Shown here: positions 53,605 through 61,485 of the stretch, piece after piece
How positions within the stretch are numbered: position 1 is the stretch's first letter
Layout: each line of letters begins with the position of its first letter
Assembly: GCA_964501335.1 (NCBI GenBank)
Contig: CAZCTC010000026.1
Coordinates: 1-64,000, forward strand
Reading direction: 5' to 3'
Length of the DNA stretch: 64,000 nt
Source of the DNA: CAZCTC01 sp964501335
GTDB taxonomy: Bacteria; Chloroflexota; Anaerolineae; B4-G1; SLSP01
The notes under the pieces: model-generated
Seen by the model: the letters and a program-made list of their open reading frames with translations, nothing else
Databases searched by the model: none
Told to the model about the DNA's origin: nothing
Program-made: the position numbers and the translations under genes

Positions 53605-53919
53605 TAATTCAAGTTACCGCCTCGATAAATCCAGCCCCTTATTTAATGTCCGCTGCATGCCGTCCAGAAGTAGACAGCAGCAAGTAGACAGCAAAAATCT
53701 TCGCCTTACCGGCTCAAATGGACTGGAAATCCGCTGTCTACTGTCTACTGTCTACTAATTCCTTGCATGCAAAAAAGCTTAAATAGAAAGCCCGCCTGTT
53801 AAGGGTAGCAACTTGGGTTAAATAAAGTGCGTTTTACGTTTCACGTTTTGCGTTTATACTTGGCGGCGTTGCCTGCCGGTTCTTTGTGGGGGCATGATTT
53901 TTTGTAGGGGGATGGAACG
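53605..53919. repeat. Intergenic region with AGTAGACAGC words
   Basis: AGTAGACAGCAGCAAGTAGAC near 53667 and TCTACTGTCTACTGTCTAC near 53740 are the same word on opposite strands, forming an inverted pair about 70 bases apart. The rest is AT-rich with no riboswitch I can recognise. The last 15 bases hold the GGGGATGGAACG leader of metV. Confidence 0.6.
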
Positions 53920-54423
53920 ATGGCTTTGAGGACTTTTTGGCAAGATCATCCTGCGTTGCTGGTGCGAGCCTGGCAGCTGGCCGAAAAGGCGGCTGGGGTG
54001 GCGGCTCCCCTGATCCGCCGGTTGGGACCGGAGCGGGTCTCTCGCTGGATAATGCCTTTTGAGCGTCTGTTTAAGCAGCCGACCTTCAATTGTCAGGAAT
54101 GCGGGCAATGTGTGCTGCATTATACCGGAATGACCTGTCCGATGACCTGTCCGAAAACACTGCGGAACGGACCGTGCGGCGGCGTCCATGCAGATGGACA
54201 TTGTGAAGTTTATCCGGAACGTTTTTGCGTCTGGGTATTGGCCTATGAGCGCATTCAACGGACTCCCTATGCGCATGAATTCACTCGTCTGAACCCTCCG
54301 GTCGATTGGCAGTTGAAAGAAAGCTCTTCGTGGGTCAATTATGCCACCGGGCGGGATCAAATTACGACCGGCACGGAGAAAGAAATTCGTTATGCTTTGG
54401 AGGGCCGCCATGACCAGCGTTGA
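53920..54423 (+). CDS. metV: MetV-like protein (methylenetetrahydrofolate reductase C-terminal, zinc/Fe-S Cys protein)
   Basis: The 167-residue protein matches the MTHFR_C domain (MetV). The Cys-rich core is CQECGQCVLHYTGMTCPMTC, then CPKTLRNGPCGG, with seven or more ligands. In acetogens MetV is the partner of MetF and helps deliver electrons to methylene-THF reductase. The gene overlaps metF by 14 bases, which confirms the pairing. Its N-terminal 50 residues are amphipathic helix. The ribosome-binding site is weak (GGGGATGGAACG). Electron donor to the pair is unknown here. Confidence 0.85.
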   Translation: MALRTFWQDHPALLVRAWQLAEKAAGVAAPLIRRLGPERVSRWIMPFERLFKQPTFNCQECGQCVLHYTGMTCPMTCPKTLRNGPCGGVHADGHCEVYPERFCVWVLAYERIQRTPYAHEFTRLNPPVDWQLKESSSWVNYATGRDQITTGTEKEIRYALEGRHDQR

Positions 54424-55414
54424 TCTTGTGCCGCATGGGGGCGGGCGTTGTTTGCAGTCGGTTTTGGAGGCCGGACAGTTTGCCGTGGCCTGTGAAGTCT
54501 GTCCGCCGGTGGGTCCCAATCCTGAAGCGGTGGAGCGGCAGATCGCTTTGCTGCGCGGCTATGCCGATGCTTACAATGTCACCGACAATCAATCGGCCAT
54601 GGTTCACATGTCCAGCTTTTCCGTCAGTTTGATGTTGAAGCAGGCCGGCCTCGATCCTGTGGTGCAGTTCACCTGCCGGGATCGCAACCGTTTGGCCATT
54701 CAGGCCGATCTGCTGGGGGCGGCGGCGTTGGGGATGCGCAATGTGCTGGCGTTGAGCGGCGATCATCCGATCTGGGGCGACCATCCGCAGGCGCGCGCGG
54801 TCTATGATATGGATTCGGTCAATCTGTTGCGGATGATCCGGATGATGCGGGACGATCAGGTCTTCGAGTCGGGCAAAGCGATTCCCAAGCGGGCCCCCGA
54901 TTTTTTCATCGGGGCGGTAGAAAATCCCTTTGCGCCGCCTTACGATTTTCGTCCGATCCGGCTGGCGAAGAAAGTCGCTGCCGGGGCGCAGTTTATTCAG
55001 ACCCAGTTGATCTATAATGTGGCCCGTTTCCGTGAATTTATGGCCCGCGTCGTCGATCTTGGTCTGCATGAGACGGTGCATATCATGGCCGGTGTCGGGC
55101 CGATCCGCTCCTTGAAGGCTGCGGAGCATATGGCGACCAAAGTGGCGGGGATGGAAGTCCCTGAGGAGATCGTGGCGCGGATGCGGGGCCTTTCTAAGGA
55201 AGATCAGATGAAGGCCGGCGCCGATTTGTGTGTGGAGATCATCGATGAGGTTAAGAGCATCGAAGGTGTGCACGGCGTGCATATCATGGCGGTCTCCTGG
55301 CCCGAATCGATTCCGGGAATTTTGGAGGCGGCGGGCCTTTATCCGCGGCCCTGGGCGGTTACGGCTGCAACTTTGCTGGAAGAAGGGCCGGCGCTGGCTG
55401 GATTGACAAAATAG
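54410..55414 (+). CDS. metF: Methylenetetrahydrofolate reductase
   Basis: The 334-residue TIM-barrel protein is of the MetF family. It includes FAVACEVCPPVGPNP near residue 22 (catalytic Glu in the first strand), AYNVTDNQSA near 53, VVQFTCRDRNR near 78, and LALSGDHP near 112 (FAD-binding). It reduces 5,10-methylene-THF to 5-methyl-THF, the methyl donor for MetH downstream. The start was set at ATG 54410, after GGAGGGCCGCC, inside the end of metV. Length is normal for a MetF without an added domain. Confidence 0.9.
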   Translation: MTSVDLVPHGGGRCLQSVLEAGQFAVACEVCPPVGPNPEAVERQIALLRGYADAYNVTDNQSAMVHMSSFSVSLMLKQAGLDPVVQFTCRDRNRLAIQADLLGAAALGMRNVLALSGDHPIWGDHPQARAVYDMDSVNLLRMIRMMRDDQVFESGKAIPKRAPDFFIGAVENPFAPPYDFRPIRLAKKVAAGAQFIQTQLIYNVARFREFMARVVDLGLHETVHIMAGVGPIRSLKAAEHMATKVAGMEVPEEIVARMRGLSKEDQMKAGADLCVEIIDEVKSIEGVHGVHIMAVSWPESIPGILEAAGLYPRPWAVTAATLLEEGPALAGLTK

Positions 55415-55418
55415 TTTT

Positions 55419-55457
55419 TATATTTTCGCGCGCCCCGTAGGGGCGCGCGAAAATATA
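55419..55457. terminator. Perfect 18-bp hairpin between metF and metH
   Basis: TATATTTTCGCGCGCCCC and its complement enclose a GTA loop, starting five bases after the metF stop. It would separate or attenuate transcription into metH 95 bases downstream. The moxR terminator has a very similar outer arm and GTA loop. Confidence 0.8.
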
Positions 55458-55551
55458 TTCAATGGAGATCCTTTTCGTAGGGGCGGCCCGATGTGGCCGC
55501 CCTTCATCCCGGAAGTTATATTTTGAATTTTAAATCGCTGATGAAGGATAG

Positions 55552-58500
55552 ATGATCATGAATCCTACCAAAATGGCTTTTACCAATCGCCGTTATCTGG
55601 ATGTCTTGGAAGAACGCGGAATCCTGTTCGACGGTGCCACCGGCACCGAACTGCGCAAGCAGGGGCCGACCGTGGAAGACTACGGCGGTCCCTCGACCGA
55701 AGGTCTGGGGGAAATGCTGCTGCTGTACCGGCCGGAGATTGTGGAGCAGGTGCACTATCGTTATTACGCTGCCGGCGCGGATGCTGTGGAGACCGATACG
55801 CTGCGCGGCAGCCGTCTGGCGCTGCGGGAATTCGGCGTCGAGCATCTGGTGATGGAAGTCAATCGCGTGGCGGGCGTCGTGGCGCGCCGGGCTGCCGATC
55901 GGGCGACGGCTGAAGACGGGCGCGAACGCTTTGTCGCCGGCTCGATGGGGCCGACGGGGCGGCTGCCTTCCCTCGACGATCCCGAGCTTTCCAATGTCAC
56001 CTTCGATGAGCTGGTGGAAGTCTTTGCCGAACAGACGGAAGGGCTGCTGGTCGGCGGTGTGGATTCGCTGTTGTTGGAAACTCAGCAGGATTTGCTGGAG
56101 GTCAAGGCGGCGGTAGCCGGGATCTGGCGCGCTTTTGAGAAGCTGGGTGTGCGTATCCCCGTGCAGGTACAGGTGACGCTGGATGCCAGCGGACATATGC
56201 TTACCGGCCCCGATATTGAGGCGGTGATGGTCGCTCTGGCACCGTTGCCGGTGGATGTCTGGGGATTGAATTGTTCCACAGGGCCGGAGGAGATGCGGGA
56301 TTCGGTGCGCCGGCTGCTGGCGCTTTCCAATCGGCCGGTCGCTATTCAGCCTAACGCCGGAATGCCGCATAATGAAGGCGGCAAGGCGGTTTACGATCTG
56401 CATCCGGGACCTTTTGCGGCCGCGCTGGCCGAGTTTGCCTCGTGGGGGGTCCAGGCGGTGGGCGGCTGCTGCGGTACGGGCCCCGAGCATATTGCTGCGC
56501 TGCATGAGGCGTTGAAATCGGTGACGCGGCCGGTCGGTCTGCGTACGGAATTGAAGGCGCTGCCTTATCTGGCGAGCAATATGCAGATGACTTCTCTGCA
56601 TCAGGAGCCGCGGCCTCTGTTGATCGGCGAACGGATCAATACGCAGGGCAGCAAGCAGGCCCGCGAACTGATCTTGAACGAACGTTACGATGCGATTCGC
56701 AGTCTGGCCGACGAACAGGTGGGTTACGGCGCGCATGTGTTGGATCTCTGCGTGGCGTTGACGGAACGGGCCGATGAAGCGGCGACGATGCAGAAGATCA
56801 CCAAACTGCTGCAATTGAGTTCGCCGGCTCCGCTGGCCTTCGATACGACCGATCCGGCCGTGATGCGGGCGGCGCTCTCGGTCTATCCGGGCCGGGCCGT
56901 GATCAATTCGGTCAATCTGGAAGGCGGCGAGGCGCGGGCCCGCCAGATTCTGGAGCTGGCGCGGGAGTTCGGGGCGGCGGTCGTGGCGTTGACCATTGAC
57001 GAGCAGGGGATGGCGAAGTCGGTGGAGCGGAAGCTGGCGGTGGCCCGGCGGATTTATGAACTGGCCGTGGATGAGATCGGCCTGCCGCCGCACGCTTTGA
57101 TTTTCGATCCGTTGACCTTCACGCTGGCGACCGGCGATCCGGAGACGGCGCAGGCGGCGGTCGATACCTTGGAGTCGCTGCGGCGGATCAAGACGGAGTT
57201 GCCGGGCGTACTGACCAATCTGGGCGTCAGCAATGTCTCTTACGGCCTCAAGCCGGGCGCGCGGCGCATTCTCAACAGCGTTTTGCTCTATCGGGCCGTC
57301 GAGGCCGGTCTGGATGTGGCCATTGTCAATCCGGCGCAGATCACTCCTTACGCCGATCTGCCCGCTGAAGAGCGCGAACTGGCCGAAGATCTGCTTTTCA
57401 ACCGCCGGCCCGACGCGCTGGCGCGCTTTGTGACGCATTTTGAGTCGGCAGCGCAGACGGCGGCGGCGACGACCGCGGCTGCGGCGGCCTTGCCGGTGGA
57501 GGAACGGTTGCAGCAGGCCATTCTTTTGCGGCGGCGCGAAGGAGTCGAGGCGCTGGTGGACAGTTGTCTGGAGCATCATCCCGCCTTGAGCGTGCTCAAT
57601 GAGATCCTGCTGCCGGCGATGAAGATTGTGGGGGATCGTTTTGGGGCCGGGGAGTTGATTTTGCCCTTTGTGTTGCAATCGGCTGAAGTGATGAAGGCGG
57701 CGGTGAGCCATTTGGAGCAGTATCTGGAACGAGGGGCGGATTCACCCAAGGGGACGATCGTGCTGGCGACGGTTTTCGGCGATGTACACGACATCGGCAA
57801 GAATCTGGTCAAGACGATCCTGGCGAACAACGGTTATACGGTCCACGATTTAGGAAAGCAGGTGCCGGTCGAGACGGTGCTGTCCAAGGCTGAAGAGGTC
57901 AATGCCGACGCGATCGGTCTGTCGGCGCTGTTGGTGGCGACCAGCAAGCAGATGCAGGTGGCGGTGGAAGAACTGCGCCGCCGCGGTGCGAATACGCCGC
58001 TGCTGATCGGCGGGGCGGCGATCAATGCCGACTTTGCGCAGCGTATCGCCGTCGATTATGCGGGGGGCGTTCATTATTGTAAGGATGCTTTCGATGCGCT
58101 GCGGGTGCTGGAGCAATTGCCCGCGGGCGGGCGGGCGGAAGCGCCCAGGGCCCGCGCTGCGGCGGTCAAGCCGGCGGGGATGGTCTGTGAGTGCGAATTG
58201 CCGGCGCCGCATCGGCCGGTTACGGCGATTCCGCAGCCGCCCTTCTGGGGTGTGGCGCCTGTGGTCAAAGCTTCCCTGGAAGAATTGCTGGGCTATCTGG
58301 ACCGCGCCAGCCTTTTCCGGATCGGGTGGGGGGCTAAGGATGCCCAGGGAGCGCGCTGGGAAGCGGTGCGCGTTGAATTTGAGGCCCGACTGGCCTCGAT
58401 GTGGCCGACGGCGGGCGATTATCTTCAGCCGGAGGGCCTTTACGGCTTCTTCCCGGTGCAATCGCAGGGGAACGATCTGTTGATTTACGATCCGGCAGCT

Positions 58501-58980
58501 CCTGAGGCGCGGCGCGAGATCGCCCGCTTCACTTTCCCGCGTCAGAGTACGGCTCGATGCCTCTGTTTGACCGACTATTTCGCCTCTGTGGAGAGCGGGG
58601 TGCTGGATGTATTGCCGTTGCAGGTGGCCACGGTGGGCAGTGGAGCCACGCAGCGCTTCGGTTCGCTGGATGCGCAGGGCGAATACAGCGAAGCTTATTT
58701 CGTTCATGGTCTGGCGGCGCAGGCGGCCGAGGCGATGGCGGCGCTTTTGCATGCGCGGGTGCGCAAAGAGCTGGGGTTGCCGGATGGACAGGGTAAGCGT
58801 TACTCCTGGGGCTATCCTTCGTGTCCCGATCTGGAAGGGCACCGGACGCTTTTCTCATTGCTGCCCATCGAGACGGCTCTGCGTGTGAGCCTGACCTCTG
58901 CGGCGCAGCTCACGCCTGAACACAGCACCGCCGCGATGGTCGTGCATCACCCCGGCGCCGTCTATTTCGGAGTGCATTGA
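55552..58980 (+). CDS. metH: Cobalamin-dependent methionine synthase
   Basis: The 1142-residue protein has all five modules in order. Homocysteine-binding: zinc Cys 241 in NCSTGPEEM and Cys 306-307 in GGCCGTG. Pterin-binding: about 355-610 (IGERINTQGSKQA, VNLEGGEARAR). Cobalamin cap: about 640-725. B12-binding: DVHDIGKNLVKTI at 744-756, base-off His 746. AdoMet activation: about 890-1140, with YSWGYPSCPD near 1083. It transfers a methyl group from 5-methyl-THF to homocysteine. ATG 55552 lies very near AAGGA; ATG 55558 has better spacing. The gene is visibly richer in G+C than the glycan operon. No cobalamin riboswitch was seen upstream. Confidence 0.95.
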   Translation: MIMNPTKMAFTNRRYLDVLEERGILFDGATGTELRKQGPTVEDYGGPSTEGLGEMLLLYRPEIVEQVHYRYYAAGADAVETDTLRGSRLALREFGVEHLVMEVNRVAGVVARRAADRATAEDGRERFVAGSMGPTGRLPSLDDPELSNVTFDELVEVFAEQTEGLLVGGVDSLLLETQQDLLEVKAAVAGIWRAFEKLGVRIPVQVQVTLDASGHMLTGPDIEAVMVALAPLPVDVWGLNCSTGPEEMRDSVRRLLALSNRPVAIQPNAGMPHNEGGKAVYDLHPGPFAAALAEFASWGVQAVGGCCGTGPEHIAALHEALKSVTRPVGLRTELKALPYLASNMQMTSLHQEPRPLLIGERINTQGSKQARELILNERYDAIRSLADEQVGYGAHVLDLCVALTERADEAATMQKITKLLQLSSPAPLAFDTTDPAVMRAALSVYPGRAVINSVNLEGGEARARQILELAREFGAAVVALTIDEQGMAKSVERKLAVARRIYELAVDEIGLPPHALIFDPLTFTLATGDPETAQAAVDTLESLRRIKTELPGVLTNLGVSNVSYGLKPGARRILNSVLLYRAVEAGLDVAIVNPAQITPYADLPAEERELAEDLLFNRRPDALARFVTHFESAAQTAAATTAAAAALPVEERLQQAILLRRREGVEALVDSCLEHHPALSVLNEILLPAMKIVGDRFGAGELILPFVLQSAEVMKAAVSHLEQYLERGADSPKGTIVLATVFGDVHDIGKNLVKTILANNGYTVHDLGKQVPVETVLSKAEEVNADAIGLSALLVATSKQMQVAVEELRRRGANTPLLIGGAAINADFAQRIAVDYAGGVHYCKDAFDALRVLEQLPAGGRAEAPRARAAAVKPAGMVCECELPAPHRPVTAIPQPPFWGVAPVVKASLEELLGYLDRASLFRIGWGAKDAQGARWEAVRVEFEARLASMWPTAGDYLQPEGLYGFFPVQSQGNDLLIYDPAAPEARREIARFTFPRQSTARCLCLTDYFASVESGVLDVLPLQVATVGSGATQRFGSLDAQGEYSEAYFVHGLAAQAAEAMAALLHARVRKELGLPDGQGKRYSWGYPSCPDLEGHRTLFSLLPIETALRVSLTSAAQLTPEHSTAAMVVHHPGAVYFGVH

Positions 58981-58985
58981 TTGGG

Positions 58986-59115
58986 GAAGTAGACAGTAGA
59001 AAGTAGACAGCCGCAAGTAGACAGTAGACAGTAGACAGCCTGTGTCGCCGGGGCGGCTCTGGAAAAAGCCAAATAAAGTAGACAGCCGCAAGTAGAAAGT
59101 AGACAGCCCGTGTTG
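58986..59115 (+). repeat. Array of AGTAGACAGC-type words
   Basis: About eight AGTAGACAG or AGTAGAAAG words lie irregularly between 58986 and 59110, mixed with GTCGCCGGGGCGGCTCTGG, the opening of the 163-bp unit at 5.7 kb. Spacing is not regular enough for a CRISPR and there are no spacers of uniform length. Confidence 0.75.
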
Positions 59116-59129
59116 CTCTGGAAAAGGCC

Positions 59130-59240
59130 TATGTTTTCGGCGGCTTTCCGAAGCCGCCGAAAACATAAATAAAAAATTCTCTCCCCACCATCCTGCGCGG
59201 CGAATTTTACAGGGAAAGGGCGAGGTGCGGGACGTTAAGC
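59130..59240 (-). repeat. Composite repeat, inverted copy, with perfect 17-bp hairpin
   Basis: Hairpin TATGTTTTCGGCGGCTT-TCCG-complement (59130-59167), then ATAAAAAATTCTCTCCCCACC, ATCCTGCGCGGCG and GTGCGGGACGTT. This is the reverse complement of the copy at 48.9 kb. The ribosome-binding site of the YgbA-like gene follows about 15 bases later. Confidence 0.85.
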
Positions 59241-59263
59241 GACTGGAATAGAAAGGATCTTGG

Positions 59264-59590
59264 ATGACGCACAACGGGCGGATTGAGCGGGAGCGGAAGA
59301 CTATCCGGGCGTTGATCGGCCTATACTGCCGGGACAATCACGGCGGGACAGCTCTTTGTGCCGAATGTCAGGAACTGGAAAACTATGCCCTGGCGCGATT
59401 GGACCGCTGTCCCTTTGGAAAAGAGAAGCCGACCTGTGCCAATTGTCCCATCCATTGTTATAAACCCGACATGAAAGAACGGGTGCGCAAGGTCATGCGT
59501 TATGCCGGTCCCCGCATCTTGTTTCACCATCCAATCCTGGCTCTTTTGCATATGCTCGATGGATTTCGAAAGGCGCCGCCCCGTTCCTGA
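59264..59590 (+). CDS. YgbA-like protein (nitrous oxide-stimulated promoter family)
   Basis: The 108-residue protein fits the YgbA/NO-stimulated-promoter family: RIERERKTIRALIGLYCRDN at the start, HGGTALCAECQELENYALARL, CPFGKEKPTCANCPIHCY and MKERVRKVMRYAGPRI, with six conserved-type Cys residues. In E. coli ygbA is controlled by the NO-responsive repressor NsrR, and the protein is linked to nitrosative stress; its reaction is not clear to me. A metal- or Fe-S-binding role is suggested by Cys spacing. AAAGGATCTTGG precedes the ATG. It lies far from the HAO-like genes but shares the nitrogen-oxide theme. Confidence 0.85.
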   Translation: MTHNGRIERERKTIRALIGLYCRDNHGGTALCAECQELENYALARLDRCPFGKEKPTCANCPIHCYKPDMKERVRKVMRYAGPRILFHHPILALLHMLDGFRKAPPRS

Positions 59591-59945
59591 GGGTTGCGGG
59601 GCGTTGCCCGGTTGGCCCTCATCCTCCCCCTGGCCCCCTCCTTCCCCCAACGAACATGTGAGAACGTGGATTTGATTTCCGAACGGCGACTGCTTTGTGG
59701 GGGAAGGAGGGGGGATTTGTCGCCGCAAGGCGTTTTTTTAAGGGGAAAGGGGGGCGGGGTATATCAGGCAACGTAAGTCATTTGCAACCGCAATCACCCG
59801 GAAAAGAGAGGAAGAAAAAGCCCATTTTTTCGCGCGCCGTCTGCGGCGCGCGAAAAAATGAATAAAAAATAACTCTCTTCCCCCATCCTGCGGGGCGCAA
59901 CTTACAGGAGAGGGGCCTTGTGCGAGTGAGGAGGATTTCTTAAAG
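59591..59945. repeat. Repeat-rich gap with perfect CATTTTTTCGCGCGCCG hairpin
   Basis: A C-rich stretch (CCCCCTGGCCCCC near 59629) and its G-rich counterpart (GGGGGAAGGAGGGGGG near 59699) could pair. Further on the perfect 17-bp hairpin CATTTTTTCGCGCGCCG-TCTG-complement (59823-59860) leads into an inverted composite copy ending near 59905. No gene is supported. Confidence 0.7.
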
Positions 59946-60042
59946 AGGTGCAACGCACTATGATTGTGCAATGACAGGCGATTTTCCTTCAGGTTGGAGC
60001 GTTTGAATCGTCGGTTCTATGGATAGAAAGTGCGTCGCACCT
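59946..60042 (+). repeat. 97-bp element with 14-bp terminal inverted repeats (MITE-like)
   Basis: AGGTGCAACGCACT at the left end and AGTGCGTCGCACCT at the right are reverse complements with one mismatch. The 69 bases between them have no coding frame. No clear target-site duplication is visible and no transposase is in the window. It sits directly upstream of the ybaK-like gene. Confidence 0.6.
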
Positions 60043-60081
60043 TTGGGCGGGTTACTTTCAGGACGGATTGTGGAGGAATGG

Positions 60082-60570
60082 ATGTCTAAAGATGAAATGC
60101 CGATGACGCCGGGGGTGCGCTGGTTGAAAGCTCAGAAGGTGGAGTTTATTCCGCTTCTTTATCCTTACGAAGAGCACGGGGGAACCCGGCATGCGGCGGA
60201 ATGCCTCCATGTGAATGAACATCAGGTCATAAAAACGCTGGTGCTGGAGACCGAGGCTAAAAAGCCGTTGGTGGTTTTGATGCATGGCGACCGCGAGGTT
60301 TCATTGAAGCAGATGGCGCGTGTGTTGGGCGTGAAAACCGTCACGGCGTGTGAGCCGGGAAAGGCTGAGCGGCTCACCGGCTATATGGTCGGCGGCATCA
60401 GTCCGTTCGGCGTGCGATCGACATTGACGATTTATGTGGAAGGGACGATTTTTCAGCTGGAACGGCTCTTTATCAATGGGGGCAAGCGGGGTTTCCTGGT
60501 CGAACTTACGCCGGCAGCTCTGCGACAGGCTCTGCCGGGCTTGAAAGAAGTCTTTGTTGCGGTAGAATAA
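60082..60570 (+). CDS. ybaK: YbaK/EbsC-type Cys-tRNA(Pro) deacylase
   Basis: The 162-residue protein is the usual length of a stand-alone YbaK/ProX-superfamily editing enzyme. It has TPGVRWLKAQKVEFIPLLYP at the start, VIKTLVLET (the catalytic Lys strand) near residue 52, and YMVGGISPFGV near 110, the conserved loop. It hydrolyses Cys mischarged on tRNA(Pro) and protects translation. GGAGG lies six bases before ATG 60082; an earlier ATG at 60019 is inside the MITE-like repeat and was rejected. It looks monocistronic. Confidence 0.9.
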   Translation: MSKDEMPMTPGVRWLKAQKVEFIPLLYPYEEHGGTRHAAECLHVNEHQVIKTLVLETEAKKPLVVLMHGDREVSLKQMARVLGVKTVTACEPGKAERLTGYMVGGISPFGVRSTLTIYVEGTIFQLERLFINGGKRGFLVELTPAALRQALPGLKEVFVAVE

Positions 60571-60764
60571 AGAGAAGAAGGTCTGTTTTTTTAATTTGGT
60601 TTTTCGCAGTACCGCATAATTCACTCAGAACTCACCGCCGAGACGCAGAGGCCGCAGAGAAAAAGCTTAAAAAGGCTCTTTCATCTCTCTCGGCGCTCTC
60701 TGCGCCTCCGCGGTGTATTTCTTTTGGTTTGCCGCTGAGTTACTTTTGTGGTACTGCGATTTTT
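60571..60764. repeat. Intergenic pair of inverted ACCGC-CGCAGAG elements
   Basis: CTCACCGCCGAGACGCAGAGG (60631) and its counterpart CTCTGCGCCTCCGCGGTG (about 60700) form a large inverted repeat of the TTTCACC-type element, separated by about 40 bases. The 21-bp repeat tract follows. Confidence 0.6.
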
Positions 60765-61200
60765 CTTTGTCGAACGGTGATTTCCCTGCGTTGAATGATG
60801 ACCGGACAGCGGTAAATGATGACCGGACAGCGGTAAATGGTGACCGGACAGCGACGAAGGATGGCTGGACGGCGGTAAATGGTGAGTGGCCGGCATCGAA
60901 TGGTAATCGGGCGGCGGTAAAGGATGACTGGACCGCGTCGAAGGATGACTGGACAGCGGTAAATGGTGACCGGGCGCCGGCGAAGGGTGACTGGATAGCG
61001 GTAAATGGTGACTGGACAGCGGCGAATGGTAAGTTTGCTGTGATGAGCGGTGACTTCGCTGCATAGAAACTAAACTTTACAGCGTCGAATGGTTTGTTTG
61101 TGGTGATGAATGATCGTTTTGCTGCGATGAAAGTACACTTCGCAGCGACGAATAGTTGTTTTGCTCCATTGAATCCACAGTTTGCTTCAACGAAACCTCT
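60765..61200. repeat. Degenerate 21-bp tandem repeat tract, open on the minus strand
   Basis: About 20 units of a 21-bp word (core GGTGACCGGACAGCGGTAAAT) run through the tract, sharp near 60788-61040 and drifting toward 61200. On the minus strand a 202-codon frame (61275 to 60667) gives heptads with Phe at every seventh residue (SPFTAVQ, SPFTAVR, SFITTNK). On the plus strand the same tract gives heptads such as GDWTAVN with one TAG at 61064. Both ends of the minus-strand frame lie in dispersed repeats, and no ribosome-binding site is clear. It could be a repeat protein or only a minisatellite; I favour neither strongly. Confidence 0.6.
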
Positions 61201-61241
61201 TTGCGCATCACGGAAATCCGGGTGAGCGGCGATTATAAATT

Positions 61242-61365
61242 GCATTTTGTGGCCCGTCCCGTCAGGCCGGGCCACAAAATGCTTAACTTTTCCCTCTTTC
61301 CCTCGGGGGAAAGGGGGGGGCAGGGGGAACTAAAAGGCGCCCTTGGGCAATTTTATTTGGCGACC
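61242..61365 (+). repeat. Second copy of the GCATTTTGTGGCCCG hairpin element
   Basis: Arms GCATTTTGTGGCCCG and complement (61242-61256, 61268-61282), then TTCCCTC/GAGGGGGAAA-type stretch and AAAAGGCGCCCTTGGGCAAT, all matching 52335-52470 in order. The two copies form a separate repeat family of about 125 bp. Confidence 0.8.
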
Positions 61366-61374
61366 ACGGTTTTC

Positions 61375-61460
61375 TGGGGACCTACCGGATGGGGGGAGAG
61401 TTTTTTATGGATGTTTTCGTGTGTATTCCGATGCGCCCGAAAACATAACCAAAAAGCTTT
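61375..61460. repeat. Partial composite repeat with imperfect hairpin
   Basis: CCGGATGGGGGGAGAG, a T-run and ATGTTTTCG to CGAAAACAT arms (61411-61446) with mismatched interior. It is a decayed copy lacking the GTCCCGC end. Confidence 0.65.
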
Positions 61461-61485
61461 GAGTCAGGGGAAATAAGGGGGATCT

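Noticed and set aside
53605..53919. SAM or cobalamin riboswitch upstream of metV
   Set aside because: No recognisable P1 stem, kink-turn or B12-box pattern; the region is filled with AGTAGACAGC words and a terminator hairpin.
55516..57711. 731-codon open frame on the minus strand under metH
   Set aside because: It is an antisense shadow of a G+C-rich gene: Arg-, His- and Gln-rich, no ribosome-binding site, and metH has every family motif on the other strand.
58986..59115. AGTAGACAGC words as a possible CRISPR array
   Set aside because: Unit length and spacing are irregular, there are no uniform spacers, and no cas genes are present.
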